From positions 32,357,401 to 32,421,400 of the forward strand of contig OY727097.1 in the NCBI GenBank assembly GCA_963402885.1: a DNA stretch of 64,000 nucleotides, given 5' to 3'. This document shows positions 23,701 through 36,535 of this stretch, in pieces. Made by a program: the position numbers and the translations under genes. Every line of letters begins with the position of its first letter. Position 1 is the first letter of the stretch. Source of the DNA: Antedon bifida. Its lineage: Eukaryota > Echinodermata > Crinoidea > Comatulida > Antedonidae. Below the pieces are notes generated by a model that was given only the letters and a program-made list of their open reading frames with translations, did no database searches and was not told the DNA's origin.

Positions 23701-26700
23701 TTTCATTTACAGTAGATTATGGAAAACAGGATGCCCTGTACTACCAGTCACTGGAAGATTTCTATAAAAGTATGGAAGAGTATAAACCTGGAAAAACAAA
23801 GTTAACAAGTCACTCAAAGTCAGCCAAATACATAAAGGGTCATACATCCGATGAAATTGAAGACGGCATTTTAAAGAGGTATTTTATTTGTTTTAGATCA
23901 AATTTTACTTTAATAAAAATCAAATTTAATGATGTATAGAAAACAAAAACAAATTATGTTTATTTATTAACTCATTTACAGAGACTTACCAGGCAATGGC
24001 AAATACACTAAGGTACATTTTGAATCTATTGTTGAACTCTCTGGAGACATTGGGGATAAGATGAGCAACTCAAAAGAAAAGGTATCATACTTTATAATTA
24101 ATTCACAATTTATGATTTTATCATCAGTACATGCAATATAAAAACTGTATACATTGTGTGTACCAATATATTCATCATGCTGTTTCCAGTGGAAGTTAAA
24201 TGCATGTGTACTTAATACAGTAGTACAATAATAAATAAACAATACAATATTTATTAAATTCTAAATTTATTTCCTGCTTGTTGCTTTGTTATTAGCTCTC
24301 TCCGGATCCAAAAGCAGGCTTTCGAAAACCATCAGTGACTATTAATGGTCGACCTCACACAGCGCCACCACAAAGTGGTAGGATTAAGCTATACAATAGC
24401 TCACCTGTGCCTCCTCCAAATAGTTATAGACCTGCGTCCACATGGTAAGTATGCTTATTTAATAGCTCACCTGTGCCACCTCCAAACAGTTATAGAAATG
24501 CGTCCACATGGTAAGTATCCCTATTTAATAGCTCACCTGTGCCACCTCCAAACAGTTACAGACCTGCGTCCACATGGTAAGTATGCTTATTTAATAGCTC
24601 ACCTGTGCCACCTCCAAATAGTTACAGACCTGCGTCCACATGGTAAGTATGCCTACTTAATAACTCACCTGTGTCACCTCCAAACAGTTACAGACCTGCG
24701 TCCACATGGTAAGTATGCCTATTTAATAGATCACCTCTGCCACCTCCTCCTTTTTTAATAACAGCCCAAGACAATTATTTTTGCCACACATTAGCGATTC
24801 TAATTTGTTCTGCTTTTTCAGTTCACAATCGTCCATTGATTATACTCCAAGAAACAAGAGAGGTGAACCTATTATTATGCTACCAGAGAAATCAGAATAC
24901 ACTGTGCACATGAGGCCTGATGAAAGAGTTTGTAATGGCAACGTAGCTCCAGAGATGCAACATTACAGGCAAGTCTTTTTAAAATATTCTTGCCCTACAC
25001 AACTTTTACCATGAAAGAACAAACTGTTTGCTTTCAGTTTGCTATATTTTTTAAATACATTTTCCCAACAGATGGCAAAATACTGGATTGGGAAATGTAA
25101 CACGTTATAACAGGTAAAATGGTGTCACCCAACATGAGAACATCCAAAAATTAATATATTCAATGCTTTTCGACTTACTAAAAACTAAATTTATATTACT
25201 GTATGTTATCTATTAAAATGTATCACAAATCTCAAAAATATTAATTTATGTATTTATACAATTTAACACATTAAAATACTACTTCTTAATAAAGCTTATG
25301 ACATACTTTAAAACATTAATTTATCTAAAAAAACCCTAACCCTAACCCACATACACACAAAATACAGTTTTATATGTATTAGTATCCAGTGCTTTTCCTT
25401 TCTATTCTTTAAACAAAAAGCCTGTACTTTAATTATTAATACTTTTTAAATCTTATTTTTGTGTAGTTTGAAGTCTTGATACTGCTGTATATGTACTGAA
25501 TTTGTTTCTATTTATGTGTTCACATTTCTTTTGTAGTGTCACACATCTTTTTATGTGGAAATTACATTTCAGCTATTTGTTGTTTCATAACCATTGTTTC
25601 TTTCTTTTGTTTACATGCAGTGTTGGATCATGTGAAACATCCCTTAGATCTGCTGGTGGTTCGTGGTCTGTTAGGAGACCAAAGACACCTGATGTATCAA
25701 TGAAAACCTCCCCTAGATCTGTTGGTGGTTCATGGTCTATTAGAAGATCAAAGACGCCTGATGCATCAATGAAAAAAAGATGGAACACAGCTAAGGTAAA
25801 CCATCCAATGATTTCTTGAATATGCATAATTTCTACATCTATTACATGTTTCAGATGGTAGATTGATTAAATCCAATAATTTTATTTTTAGCTCAGTGAT
25901 CATAATCAACGTGTTCCGCAAGCAGCTAGTCATGTGACCACAATGATCCAACCACAGACGATTGCTTCAATGGTAGTTGTCAATCATCTTGGAACTGGGA
26001 AACGTCGACTAAGATCTCGAATGGGGAATATTAATGGCATGTTCTTGGATGATGTGAGTAAAATTACATAAATAAAATTTGAATTTCCAAAATGCTTACT
26101 ACAATTTTAACAATAACTACAGTATTGTATTGTGAAATCAAGTTTTCCAATTAGGTTTCTTTTTTTTTAGGAGGTTTCTGATATTGCCGGGAGCATGGAG
26201 TTTGTTCCCATCATTAGCCCTGCTCCTATTCAAGGTAGTTTTTAGTAATTTATTTTAAAACATTATGCTGGTTAACTAATGAATTAATTATGTTGATAAT
26301 TATAGTTTATGAGCACCGTTAAATGTGTTGGTTTTCTGTTTAAATTTCAGGTCGGGCACAGATCAACACTGACAGGTAATTGTATATATTATTATTACTG
26401 TTCATTCATTCATTTTTTTTAACCCATTTTATTAGAAAACCAATTCTGTTCTTTGATATAGGGAAGACTATGATGCAGATCAAAATGATAATTCAGTGAA
26501 TGTTGAGGGTGATGACATTGATAGTAGCAGGATAAGTACAGCGCCTTCACTCACATCGGAGATTGCTCATTTGGATGAAACTAATGAACTTGATTATCAC
26601 ATAAATGGAGAGCATGATGCATCACCCATAGACAAAGTAGTTGAAACAGAAAAACGATATTCTGTATCAGTTAATACACCCTCACAATTAACAGAAGGAA

Positions 26701-29700
26701 TCAATTGTGAAAACATGTCAGAAACAGGCTCCAAGAATAGCAGGGAAGAATGTTTAGAGAATTTCTGCCATCAAGAGGATTTGTTTGTTATAAATGATGG
26801 ATTGAGAGAGGAGAAAGACAGAGAAGATACAAGTAGCTATTGGAGTACAAATGATGGATTGAGAGAGGAGAAAGACAGAGAAGATACAAGTAGCTATTGG
26901 AGTACAAATGAAGTTGAAGGTAGTGAAAAATAGAAGAACAATTGCACTGATACACTAATTTGTTATGCTTCAGCTATTAACATTTTAATTAATTCATTTG
27001 TTTTGCATTTGCATCATTGCACCATGACATTCACTTTTGCTCTGAGACCATCTCACACAAAGAATGTTAGCTGATTTATTTGCTCATTACCATGCAGTCA
27101 ATCAATGTGACATGTTGCCAAATATAGGATATAGTATAACATCAGCTACATGTTTTTGTGTGTGATTGTCAGAAATTTTATATTTATAACTTGATAGTGT
27201 TAACATAATTTATCCATCAAAGTATCATGAACCAATTGCTTTTAAATATCATTTTAAGATAAAATATAGGCAATGTTTAATGCTTAATGAAAAAATAAAA
27301 ACCATGTATGTAGTTGACAGAGAGGCATTATTATATTATGTTTAAACAACTTTCTTTGGTTTTCAACATAGGTACAGTATGAACATTTTGTTGAAATATT
27401 GGATGGTTATCAGCTATTAACATTGCATGCTTTAATTTGTTTGTTTTTAAGTTCAGTTGTGTGTTTTATGCGGGACATTTGGTATCATACTCACTAAGTT
27501 AGCTAGTAATGGTTACTTGACCACACGGTTATGGAGTACTGACAGTGGATGGATTTTATCTGTCGCTTTAAACATGAAACACTTATTTGTAAATAATTGA
27601 TTTTTTTAGCACTTTATTCAATATTTCATTTTTTATACATTATATTAATTGCTTTGTAACTATATTCATATCATGCTGTGTTATAGCATTTTGCACCCAA
27701 GTCTCTTAAAGACCAGGTGCAGGCATTTCATCATTGTACATTTTTATAATTACTGTATCAATTAGGTTTGGGGATAGATAACCCAGTAAATAATTCCTAT
27801 TCATATGCACATACACATTGTAACAGGTGTGCGACAAAAGACTATACTGTTCTGCGCTTATAGCTAGTAAACATGTAATAACTAAATTATTTTAAAAACA
27901 TAATTGAAGAAGTAATACCAATTGCAGTTTTAATGATTGTACAGTAAAAACGTTAAATGTGTCTGTAAAGCAGTAAATAATCCCTTTTAAGTAGAAAATG
28001 GACACTCAGAACTGCAGCAGTCTCCTGAATCACAATTGTTTATAGAAGAACCTAAGCTGCCAAGCAGAACATCCACATGTGGACAACAAAGAGAAGTAAA
28101 ACTGCAAACAGATCATGACAAAAGTGAAAAGAGATTTCATGGTGAAGGATTTATACCATCAGGTAAGTACTGGATATACTGTTATTAAGTTGTTAAATGA
28201 TTGAAAGTTGTATGAAGGAAAGTATGTTTGTAGTTTTTGTGGACGGTTTAGTATCACTACAGTATATCCAGGAGTTGGTAGTGGAAGAAGCATTTATAAG
28301 GTAACAGGCCTAGTAAGATGAGGAATAATCTTTTACTGTACATTGTTTTATATTTATTATTTTAGTGTATATAGGACTGACAGATGAACACAGAACAGCA
28401 TTGATGACACATCCAACAGGTGTTGCTAAGTCTATGCTCAAGTTTGATCTCATGATGCCTCATGTGCAAAAGATGCCCCTGACACCAAGGAAGAGTTCAC
28501 AAACAACAAGTCCAGTTAGCAATCATTCATCTAGCCCTCGATATTCACCTACTTCAAGTGGGAAATCTAGCCTTCATTCATCACTAAAACCAAATGAGAA
28601 TGTTTGTTGTCAACCATCGCTGATGCAGGTCCCCAGTCCTGAGCAAACTAGTAGGGTTGTTTCTCCATCACCCTCAGATCATCTTTATACAGAGCAATCT
28701 TCAACTAAAACACAACTAAAAGATGATAAAAAAATAACAACCATGCCGCCACAGATTCTTATCAAACGACCGTCTTCTGCCCCTGTTTTGAATAATTATG
28801 AGCCTGATGCAATGAATAGTTTTAGACCTGTTTCACCAGCTAATCAGTCCAGTGGAAGAAGGTTACATTCCCCTCATTTAGCTGTATCATCACCTGTTGC
28901 TCTACGACCTACATCTGCAAGAGCTAAGCTTAGAGGAAAGGAATGGAATGGTCGACCTTTACCTATTGTTGGAGCTTCAAAAGTAATGTTATAATGCATC
29001 ACATATAATAATAAATATATAATATACTGTATGATGTACAATTCACTAAGTAGATATTGCTAAATGTTAAAAGGAACACATTCTTCATGATCTAGTGCTG
29101 TATTCAGTATGAAACTCAAATTATTCTTACAAGATCTTATTGTTTTCTACTAGGTTAGAGATGATTTGGCTGTACAAAGAAGTAAACAAGCCAGGGAGTC
29201 TGTGAACATCCGGGATCTGTTTTCAAATAAGGCTAGTAGGCAGTACATGAAGGAGAAGGAACGTCATGAACGATTAAAATGGGAGAAAATGCAACGCAAT
29301 AATGAGGAAAATTTTAGGTAAAACATAACACATGGCCACTATGGTAACTCCAGTTACACTACTGTCATAATTAAACACAATGTATTAAATTGTCAGTACT
29401 TGTTTAATCTACTATTGTTGTTGTAGAATAAACCAAGAGGAATTGTGGAATAGGAATTTAGCACTAATGAATCGTGGGGACATAGCGTACCGTAATTGGG
29501 AGAAAGAATATATGGCAGATAAAGCACAACGTGAAAAGATGAGACTTCAAAAGATGAATGTTCTGTTGCACAAGTAGGTATCAATATCATAGACTTTTAA
29601 CAATCTTATATTTTAAGTAATACTTGTTAATATCAATAATAATTAATATGTTTATTTACTGTATATATCATAATATATTTTCAGGCAAGCTCTTCAGAAT

Positions 29701-31408
29701 AGGAAGGCACTTGCATACCTAAAGCGCATTGGACCTCATGTTGATGTCTGGGAGTAAGTTATAAAGTATTCCTTGAAATTAAATTGTATGTTAATATTTA
29801 AATGAGTAGTTTTTGACTGAGTGTTTTACTTGTTGGTAGGTTGTTTCATGGAGAGAAACGAGGAATCAGTAAAGTCCAAATGAAACGTGCTGCTATAACA
29901 CTGCAGAAGTAAGTTTTCACATTGTACACATCCAAAGATTACAGAATTATTATTGAAACATACATTCACATATTTAAAGAAACATATTTAAGAGTACCGT
30001 GATCACAATATTATGTTGCAAAAATAATTCATTAGAAAAAAATGTATAAAATTCATTGCTTGCAAAAAAGCTGAAATATTATCTGAACATTGTGATCGCT
30101 ACCAATCTTATTACCTTTGATTTGTGACATTAACATTATCTTATATGTAAAGTTGACATTGAATAATTTCTGATAGGTATCTACGAGGCATGATTGTAAG
30201 AAGGAAATTTGAGGCAGTGAGGTTGAAGTCACAAGTACATGCCAGTACTTTTAAGAAGTTTCTAGATTACTATTGTGCAATGATGAAACGTATTGCTCGT
30301 CGCTATCTTGTCAATAAACCACGCATCCATTTTGATCTGTGGCAATTGGATGATTTCATGGAAAGAAAAAGACGTAATTTACATTTTGCAAAATTCTATT
30401 TCAAATTGATATTTAACAAAAAATATGTAATTTTGATATTTGATGAACAATGCTGTATAAACACAATTTACAATTTTATCTTATTATTACTATTAGACTA
30501 TGAATATGTGTTTGCAAAACGAGCTCATCCTGGTGATGAATTAGAAGTTAAAGATTTAGAGGTCTACTTCAAAGAATGTGACCATTATCCGTCCATCACA
30601 GAAATGCATGATGCCGTCAAGCATGTCACCAAAAGTAAGTTCTGTCAATTAATGAACTTCACAATTTACTGGAACTTTACAAACAGGATGAACCATGATG
30701 TATGGTAGAACATTCTCATATAACAAGAATGAATGTGCATAGTACACATTTTACCTTGCACAATATAAAATGCACTCTTTATGTCACATGGTTTCTATGG
30801 AGTATTTATTGAATATCATGACCAACAATCCTCCAATCAAATTTTATAAAAAATATAGCAATTTATGGTGAAATGCATAATTATGACAATATTTCATTAA
30901 ATTATTAGAAGATGCAGAGAAACCAGGATTAAAGTTAAAAGAAGCAGAAGTCGTTGAAATATCCTTCCAAATATATGTTCCACCTGGCTGTGGCTTAACT
31001 ACAGATAAAACTCGCAAATCAACATGGCTAAACCCACTTGTTAAAGGTGTGGAAGCTAGAAGGCTTATGGGTAAGATAACATACCGCAGCTTACATTTTT
31101 ATATATTATTATGACTTTTTGCTTAATATTGGTTGAGGTCTTGTAACGGTATTGTAATGTACATAGAATGTATTCCACCAAAAGTAGAGACCCAAATAAT
31201 GAAGCTACCAATAATATTTAAAATAAGTACACTCAATTTATTAGAATATACATTGTTAACTCTTTTATACATGTACAAACAAAATCTTACAGGAAGCAGT
31301 GAGGTTGAAGAGGCACAGTTAAGAAGGTCAATGGCACTGGTGTTTAGTACTTTCAGAGAAAGAAAAGATAAAGAAGCAATGGAACAAAACAGTAATATAG
31401 GAAAATAA
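20779..31408 (+). CDS. Large disordered protein with conserved C-terminal IQ-motif region (function unknown)
   Basis: About 27 exons, roughly 1,500 residues: 20779-20865, 21033-21199, 21620-21704, ~21920-22159, 22760-22918, 23027-23255, 23385-23615, 23713-23878, 23982-24081, 24296-24444, 24822-24968, 25072-25113, 25621-25795, 25892-26053, 26171-26234, 26351-26375, 26462-26919, 27995-28162, 28366-28982, 29154-29317, 29427-29573, 29685-29753, 29840-29908, 30177-30373, 30497-30634, 30909-31070, 31293-31408. The exon 3/4 junction is not resolved; all others keep frame. The N-terminal two thirds are low-complexity, Ser/Pro-rich, with internal repeats in exons 13 and 17. From exon 20 the protein becomes charged and helical (KEKERHERLKWEKMQR), then an IQ motif (TLQKYLRGMIVRRKFE), a possible EF-hand-like helix pair (ELEVKDLEVYFKECDHYPS) and a conserved tail. 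IQ motifs bind calmodulin or light chains. I do not recognise the family. The intron after exon 11 has a GC donor. Confidence 0.8.
24395..24745 (+). repeat. 66-bp tandem repeat spanning the 3' end and donor of IQ-gene exon 10
   Basis: Five full units and a partial one start at 24395, 24461, 24527, 24593, 24659 and 24725. Each holds the last 50 nt of exon 10, the donor ACATG|GTAAGT and a short intron piece ending TTTAATAG. Only the first copy joins the upstream exon. The 45-nt piece between each TTTAATAG and the next donor is a multiple of three and in phase with the gene. Confidence 0.9.
26793..26906 (+). repeat. In-frame 57-bp coding repeat (2 x 19 residues)
   Basis: Within exon 17 of the IQ-motif gene two identical-looking 57-bp units encode NDGLREEKDREDTSSYWST twice. 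The length keeps the frame, so the copy-number change is protein-coding. Confidence 0.95.
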
Positions 31409-31801
31409 ATATTACATTTTCACTCTCTAATATTTAATAACCGTGATGAGAATGTCAAACAAAATGCAGGTAAACATTCCATAATTGTAAAAGTAAAATA
31501 TGGGTATAATGTAGTGTTCTTTCTTCTGTAAAAACCTTTATCTCTAAATTGAGACAGTCACTCCACATTAATTAGAAGTAACACTAATGTGCATATGGTT
31601 TTTTTATAATTTTATATTTTTATCCCGAAATCTTAAATTTGTATATACTGTAATAGGATTTGATTGTAAATAGTGATTTTCATAATCACCAAATTTATAT
31701 ATTTTTATATTGTATGAAGGAATTACTGACTCATTGAGTCATAGTGGCCTAGGTCGCTTTTGTTTTTCCTGTCTTGATTTTATTGGGGTTTTTTTTGGTC
31801 A

Positions 31802-31807
31802 AATAAA
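31802..31807 (+). promoter_or_regulatory. Candidate poly(A) signal of the IQ-motif gene
   Basis: AATAAA lies about 390 nt after the stop at 31408, between two convergent genes. Overlapping AATAAA-like words make the exact choice uncertain. Confidence 0.35.
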
Positions 31808-32162
31808 TAATAAAATGCCTTTTAATGTCATTGTCATCATATGTTGTAGTGATTGCCAACTTGTCCTATACTTTGTATTATACTCATATTAACATACACA
31901 GGTAAAAATAGTACAAAATGGTTTTTTGGTAACTGAAATTGTTTTCTAAAACTTTTTTATATAATTATTATTTAAATATTTGCTATTCATAATTAACGGT
32001 ACTGTGATTTAAAATGAGCAATAGAATTATTAAAGATGAATTTCAGTATATTGTGAAATGTTACTCTGTTGTATGCCATGTGACATTCAAACCACATTGA
32101 TATTACTTTTAATTAACCAGCATACATCTATTCAAAACATGAAGCATGTGAACAACTGCATA

Positions 32163-32168
32163 TTTATT
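32163..32168 (-). promoter_or_regulatory. Candidate poly(A) signal of the FAM47E-like gene
   Basis: TTTATT on the plus strand reads AATAAA on the gene strand, about 65 nt past the stop codon. Confidence 0.55.
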
Positions 32169-32232
32169 TACAAAATGTCTGGTTTATACTAGTGACAGAG
32201 AATTATCCATTTTACTAGGTAGTAGTACTGCC

Positions 32233-35200
32233 TCATGTGGCTGAAACTGTTCTTTCAGTACGAATACTACGAGGATTATCACGGCCTGCATCTGCCTTGG
32301 CTGCAGCCTCTGCTTCTGCAGCAGCAGCTTGGGCTTGGAACTCTGCAACTCTTTCTAAAAACTGAAATGATAACCAGAACATTTTTTTAATAAATATTGT
32401 TTAAAAACGATATTAGAAATGGAATAGAATCAATATATTATTGTGAGGTAGCCCAAGATATTTCAGTCACACTAAATCTTACCTCTGGCATTCTTGTGTT
32501 TTTCTTTTCAATAAACTGTTTGAATGATTTGGAGCCATGCAGTGGAGCCAGTTGTTCATCCATTCCTAAACTCTTTTTTTTGGACTCCGACATTTCTTTA
32601 TCCTTTAATGCTCTAGGGTCTTCAAGAGGCTATTGGAAAGATTGAAATATATGTGATACTTTAGGCCTATCAGATTATATTAAACTTGAGAAAATGTATA
32701 CTGCAACATTTTATATATGTATGTACAATACAGAACAAATGTTATTATTTTAGTTATTAAAATTAGTAAACATACTTCATTAGCTCTTCGTCTTCTCCAG
32801 TCTTTAGGATCCAAGTACCATTCACCATACTTCATTTTGACCCAGCTTGGACTGTAACCAGTTTGACCATACTGCAAATAAAATAATATTTATTCTATGA
32901 ATGAAACATCAATGTCCAAGTAAACTTTATTCATGCCCAATCACAAACAAAACTCAATGTTGAACTTTCTTTAATGCTCATTTAACCCTATTTTATAAAT
33001 CATAAATCCTAATTTTTGTACTTTAAAAAATAACTAACCAATTGTTTTTGAGTTTTTTCAACATCTTCTAATGTTTGAGTTCGTGTTTCTTCCTGAGATA
33101 TTGTTGCTGTCATTCTCAGTTCTGGTGGAACATTTGTCAACTCCACAACATGAATTGGAACTGAGAGGGCAGGCTTTGTTTCGTAGCCACTAGCAAATAA
33201 GCTGTGAATTGTGGATTCCTCAATGTTGTGGCTCTCGCCTCCAACACCAGCTACCCATTCGCAGAACTCTTTTGTAACAACTTTGATGTGTTCTCCTTGA
33301 CTAGGAGAATCACTTTGTTTTTTTGTGCTCTTTTTCTCATCTCTCTGCTCATCCTCTTTCTTAGGTAACCACCGGTAGGGATTCCTTGTTGGTTCTTCCT
33401 CTGTTCTATCAGAAAAATAAATATATCATCAAATTAACATTCATTCACAAAATTGAGTGGAAAAATAAGAGTTTATCAAACATTGTTAACAAAGGAAACT
33501 GTAACATCTGACTTTTTTATTGAAATATTTGTGTGATATGCTATTATTATTAAAACTGTGATAATTGTAAACAGACAAATGAATGCTGCAGCTGAAAGAC
33601 ATGAATAGACCATTGGGGAGATGAAAGTTGTTGGCTGTGTTCTCCACACATATGCACAATTCAGGTGACAAGCTGTTAGTACACTTGTATACATTAATTT
33701 ATTTTACTCTACCCACTGCAATTATGGTTTCATAAGATGAAAATCGTGAGTACTAAAGAAAATGGAAATTTGGAAAGCTAACATGAAGTTTAATGTGACT
33801 TACTTGCTTGATACATTTGACTGTCTTTCATTTTGATGAGTATCCGATATACTTTCTGTTGTCAAATCATCTGCAAACTGGTCTTCTTCCTCATCAATTT
33901 CACTTGCTAGATTCATCTCTGGATCTAAGACATCAACTACATCTTCAAATACCTTTACTCAAAAGAAATGATGCAATGTTAGTGCATTATGTTTGAATGT
34001 ATACATTTTAAAAGAAAGCAAATCTTTCAGAAAAAAGTTCTTTCTCGTATTCCAACCAATTCTTTAAGTTTTATAATGAATATACCAAATAAATGTCCAG
34101 TTATGAACCAATACAGAGTCTTGAAATACTCTTGTTACAGGTTTTGCCACCCCAACAACTACTGGAAGTATTTTTCAAACTTGTATACTATTGGTAATAA
34201 ATTATATATTTTTGTACAATTATTGCAATTTCTTTGTACAGTAATACAACAACACAACATGTTGTATCTTTTTATGCATGAATTAAACAAGAATGTACTT
34301 TCTAAAAACAAAAGGATAAATATTGCAACTTACATCAGGAGGCATGGATTCTTCAAGGTGTGGAAACAAAGCTAAGGGGTGTTGCAATAGTCCATACTCC
34401 ATGTCATTAATGTGATCCCTCCGTTGCTGTTGTAAAGGTGTAGTCTTCTGAAAAGCAACTTCATCTTTTGTGAAGCGCCCTCCATTCACTGATTGCACAT
34501 TTGGAAATTTGGTTTTACTGTCACCATGTATATTTGGCTCCAAAGATTTCGATCCCTATCAGACAAAAGAATGATTCGTACAATGGTTCAATATCTGCAC
34601 AGAATTTTGGCCGCTGGTTATATGAAAGCTATAAAACTTTATAATTTACTCATCCATTGAGAACAAGGGTTAGGCTGGCTTTATTCATCATCATCATCTT
34701 TATTTACTAATTCCTAAACAGATATTTTTTGACCGATACTGTACACAGTGACTGTTTGTGAAACTTATCTGAATCGTGATCATTTTCAAGATTCTGATGA
34801 GTTTGTCACCCGGTAATACTGAATTGGGTTTACACATACACTTACTTTAACAATTGGGTTTATTGCTTCCAACCTGGGGGGTAAACCATCACGGAAATCA
34901 TCTAGACCATTCTGCATAAATGTCCACTTAGAACCTATTAAAGTCTTTGATATATCATTTGGTTTCTTGCCCTTAATGAATCTTGTTTTTAGTCTTTCCT
35001 TATACCTTCAGAAGAAAATGTATTATTAAACATCTTTTAGACTTTAGGCTTTAAATATATTTATTCAATCCATTATTATTAGGCATCCTAGCCTACTAGG
35101 CTAGGCCTAGCCTAGTATTAGTTAAATCTTTAAATATTCAATTCATTTATTTTCCAGAAGAGATATTATACAATCAAAAATACAAACACTAAAAAAACTG

Positions 35201-35675
35201 ACACCAGTCTGGCGGATTGTAGTAAAGTGACGAAGTCACTATGTGAGTACTCTCCTTCTGGTGCAGACAAAAACAACAAGTTAACAGCAAATGACATTAA
35301 ATAAGGCAGGGAAAAACTTAGAGGAACCAAAAAGGCATAAATCAGTCACTTCATTCAATTGGGAGGGTATCCCACAACCACCTCGGAAAAGAAATAAAAG
35401 TAAAGTGGAAAAATGCATTTATTGGTACGAGAACCCATATGCCTAAAAACTAATTTATAATTTCTACGAGAAACTGGATTTGTGTATTATTTTGGCTAGT
35501 CCTGCTTTATTAGTCGGTCGGTCGGTCATGTTGACTGTTAGAGAGGTGCTGGCTTTCTTTTTCGAAAGCGAAGGAAGAGCATGCAGTCCAGTAAAAATAC
35601 TCACCATGGTTGCTCTCTTACTTTCTTTTCGGTTACTGTATTCACAAGAGCTAAGTCATACTTCCATTCAGCCAT
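32233..35675 (-). CDS. FAM47E: FAM47E-like protein
   Basis: Eight exons on the minus strand, 446 residues, all phases consistent: 35605-35675, 34846-35005, 34334-34555, 33804-33952, 33039-33405, 32776-32871, 32483-32629, 32233-32361. Recognised by several FAM47-family blocks in the family order: KWTFMQNGLDDFRDG near the N-terminus, HPLALFPHLEESMPPD in exon 3, EFCEWVAGVGGE with a following SLFASGYETKP in exon 5, YSPSWVKMKYGEWYLDPKDW in exon 6, and LHGSKSFKQFIEKKNTRMPE in exon 7. An acidic stretch (exon 4) and an Ala-rich tail are lineage-specific. Biochemical function of the family is poorly known; mammalian FAM47E has been linked to PRMT5 and chromatin. The start ATG at 35675 opens exon 1 and is only 860 bp from the divergent KIF3A start. 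Confidence 0.85.
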
Positions 35676-36535
35676 CTTCTACATACAAATTAGAGTTACC
35701 ACCATTATTTTTAATTTGTATTTTGCACCTTAAAATTGATTCCTTAATTGCCAAAGCACACCATCCATACCATGCAATACACATACACATACAATACTGT
35801 TTTTGTTTACATTTGTCGTCATGGAAACCGACCCAGTGATGTGAGTGACGTATATGTGTTAATGATATTTTGACGTTGGTGGCGCCCTGCTGTTGAGACA
35901 TTTTTGTCAAATAATTTAATAACAATTATTTCTTTCATTCATGTTAGTACAATTTAGCTCTGTAAAAAACTGAATAGGCACAGGGCCTAGGTTTAGCCTA
36001 TATTAAGTAGGCCCTAACTAATATAATAATAGAAAGGAAGGCCTAGGCCTGGCCTAGCCTAGAATCGTAAGCCTCTAGCTAGGCTAGACTCTCAGACAGC
36101 TCTACTAGGCCTAGGGCCTAGCCCTAGGCCTAGTACTACTAGTACTAGCCTAGGCCTAGCTAGTAGGCTAATTAAGTAAGGCTGGCCCTGGCCTAGGAGG
36201 TCGCCTAGGTTAGGCTGCCCTCTGTTTTGATCTTTACCTAGGCTAGGCCTAGGAGTAGTAGAGGCTAGAAGGAGGCTGGTAATAACATGTACTTGATATT
36301 GGTTTATATCTTGCAGTTTTGTTTATATTTAGTTTAGTAAGGCGGTGTATTGTAGTACATAGGCGGCCTAGTAGGTAGGCCTATTATTATTATACATCTT
36401 ATTCTTATTTTCTTTTTGTAGGTGCATTAATCCCATTAATCATAATGGATAAAACACAGTAGGCCTACTAGTCACGTTGTTCTGATGTTTTCTATATCAT
36501 CATAATCATCATCCACAGTTTCCTTAGACAGAGAC
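35676..36535. promoter_or_regulatory. Divergent (possibly bidirectional) promoter region between FAM47E-like and KIF3A
   Basis: The two start codons point away from each other and are 860 bp apart. The interval contains 5' UTRs and a dense AGGCCTAG tract at 35985-36260. No TATA box stands out. Shared regulation is inference from spacing. Confidence 0.5.
35985..36260. repeat. AGGCCTAG/CTAGGC low-complexity tract
   Basis: A dense run of CTAGGCCTAG, CTAGCTAGGC and related self-complementary words lies between the divergent FAM47E-like and KIF3A genes. Confidence 0.8.

Noticed and set aside
24345..24758. 137-codon repetitive protein (YLIAHLCHLQTV repeats)
   Set aside because: This is the 66-bp repeat read in a frame other than that of exon 10; the frame is open only because 66 is a multiple of three.
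25328..25350. CCCTAACCCTAACCC, possible telomere
   Set aside because: Only two or three units inside an intron; not a chromosome end.
33476..33694. 72-codon minus-strand hydrophobic frame
   Set aside because: It lies wholly in an intron of the FAM47E-like gene and has no splice support.
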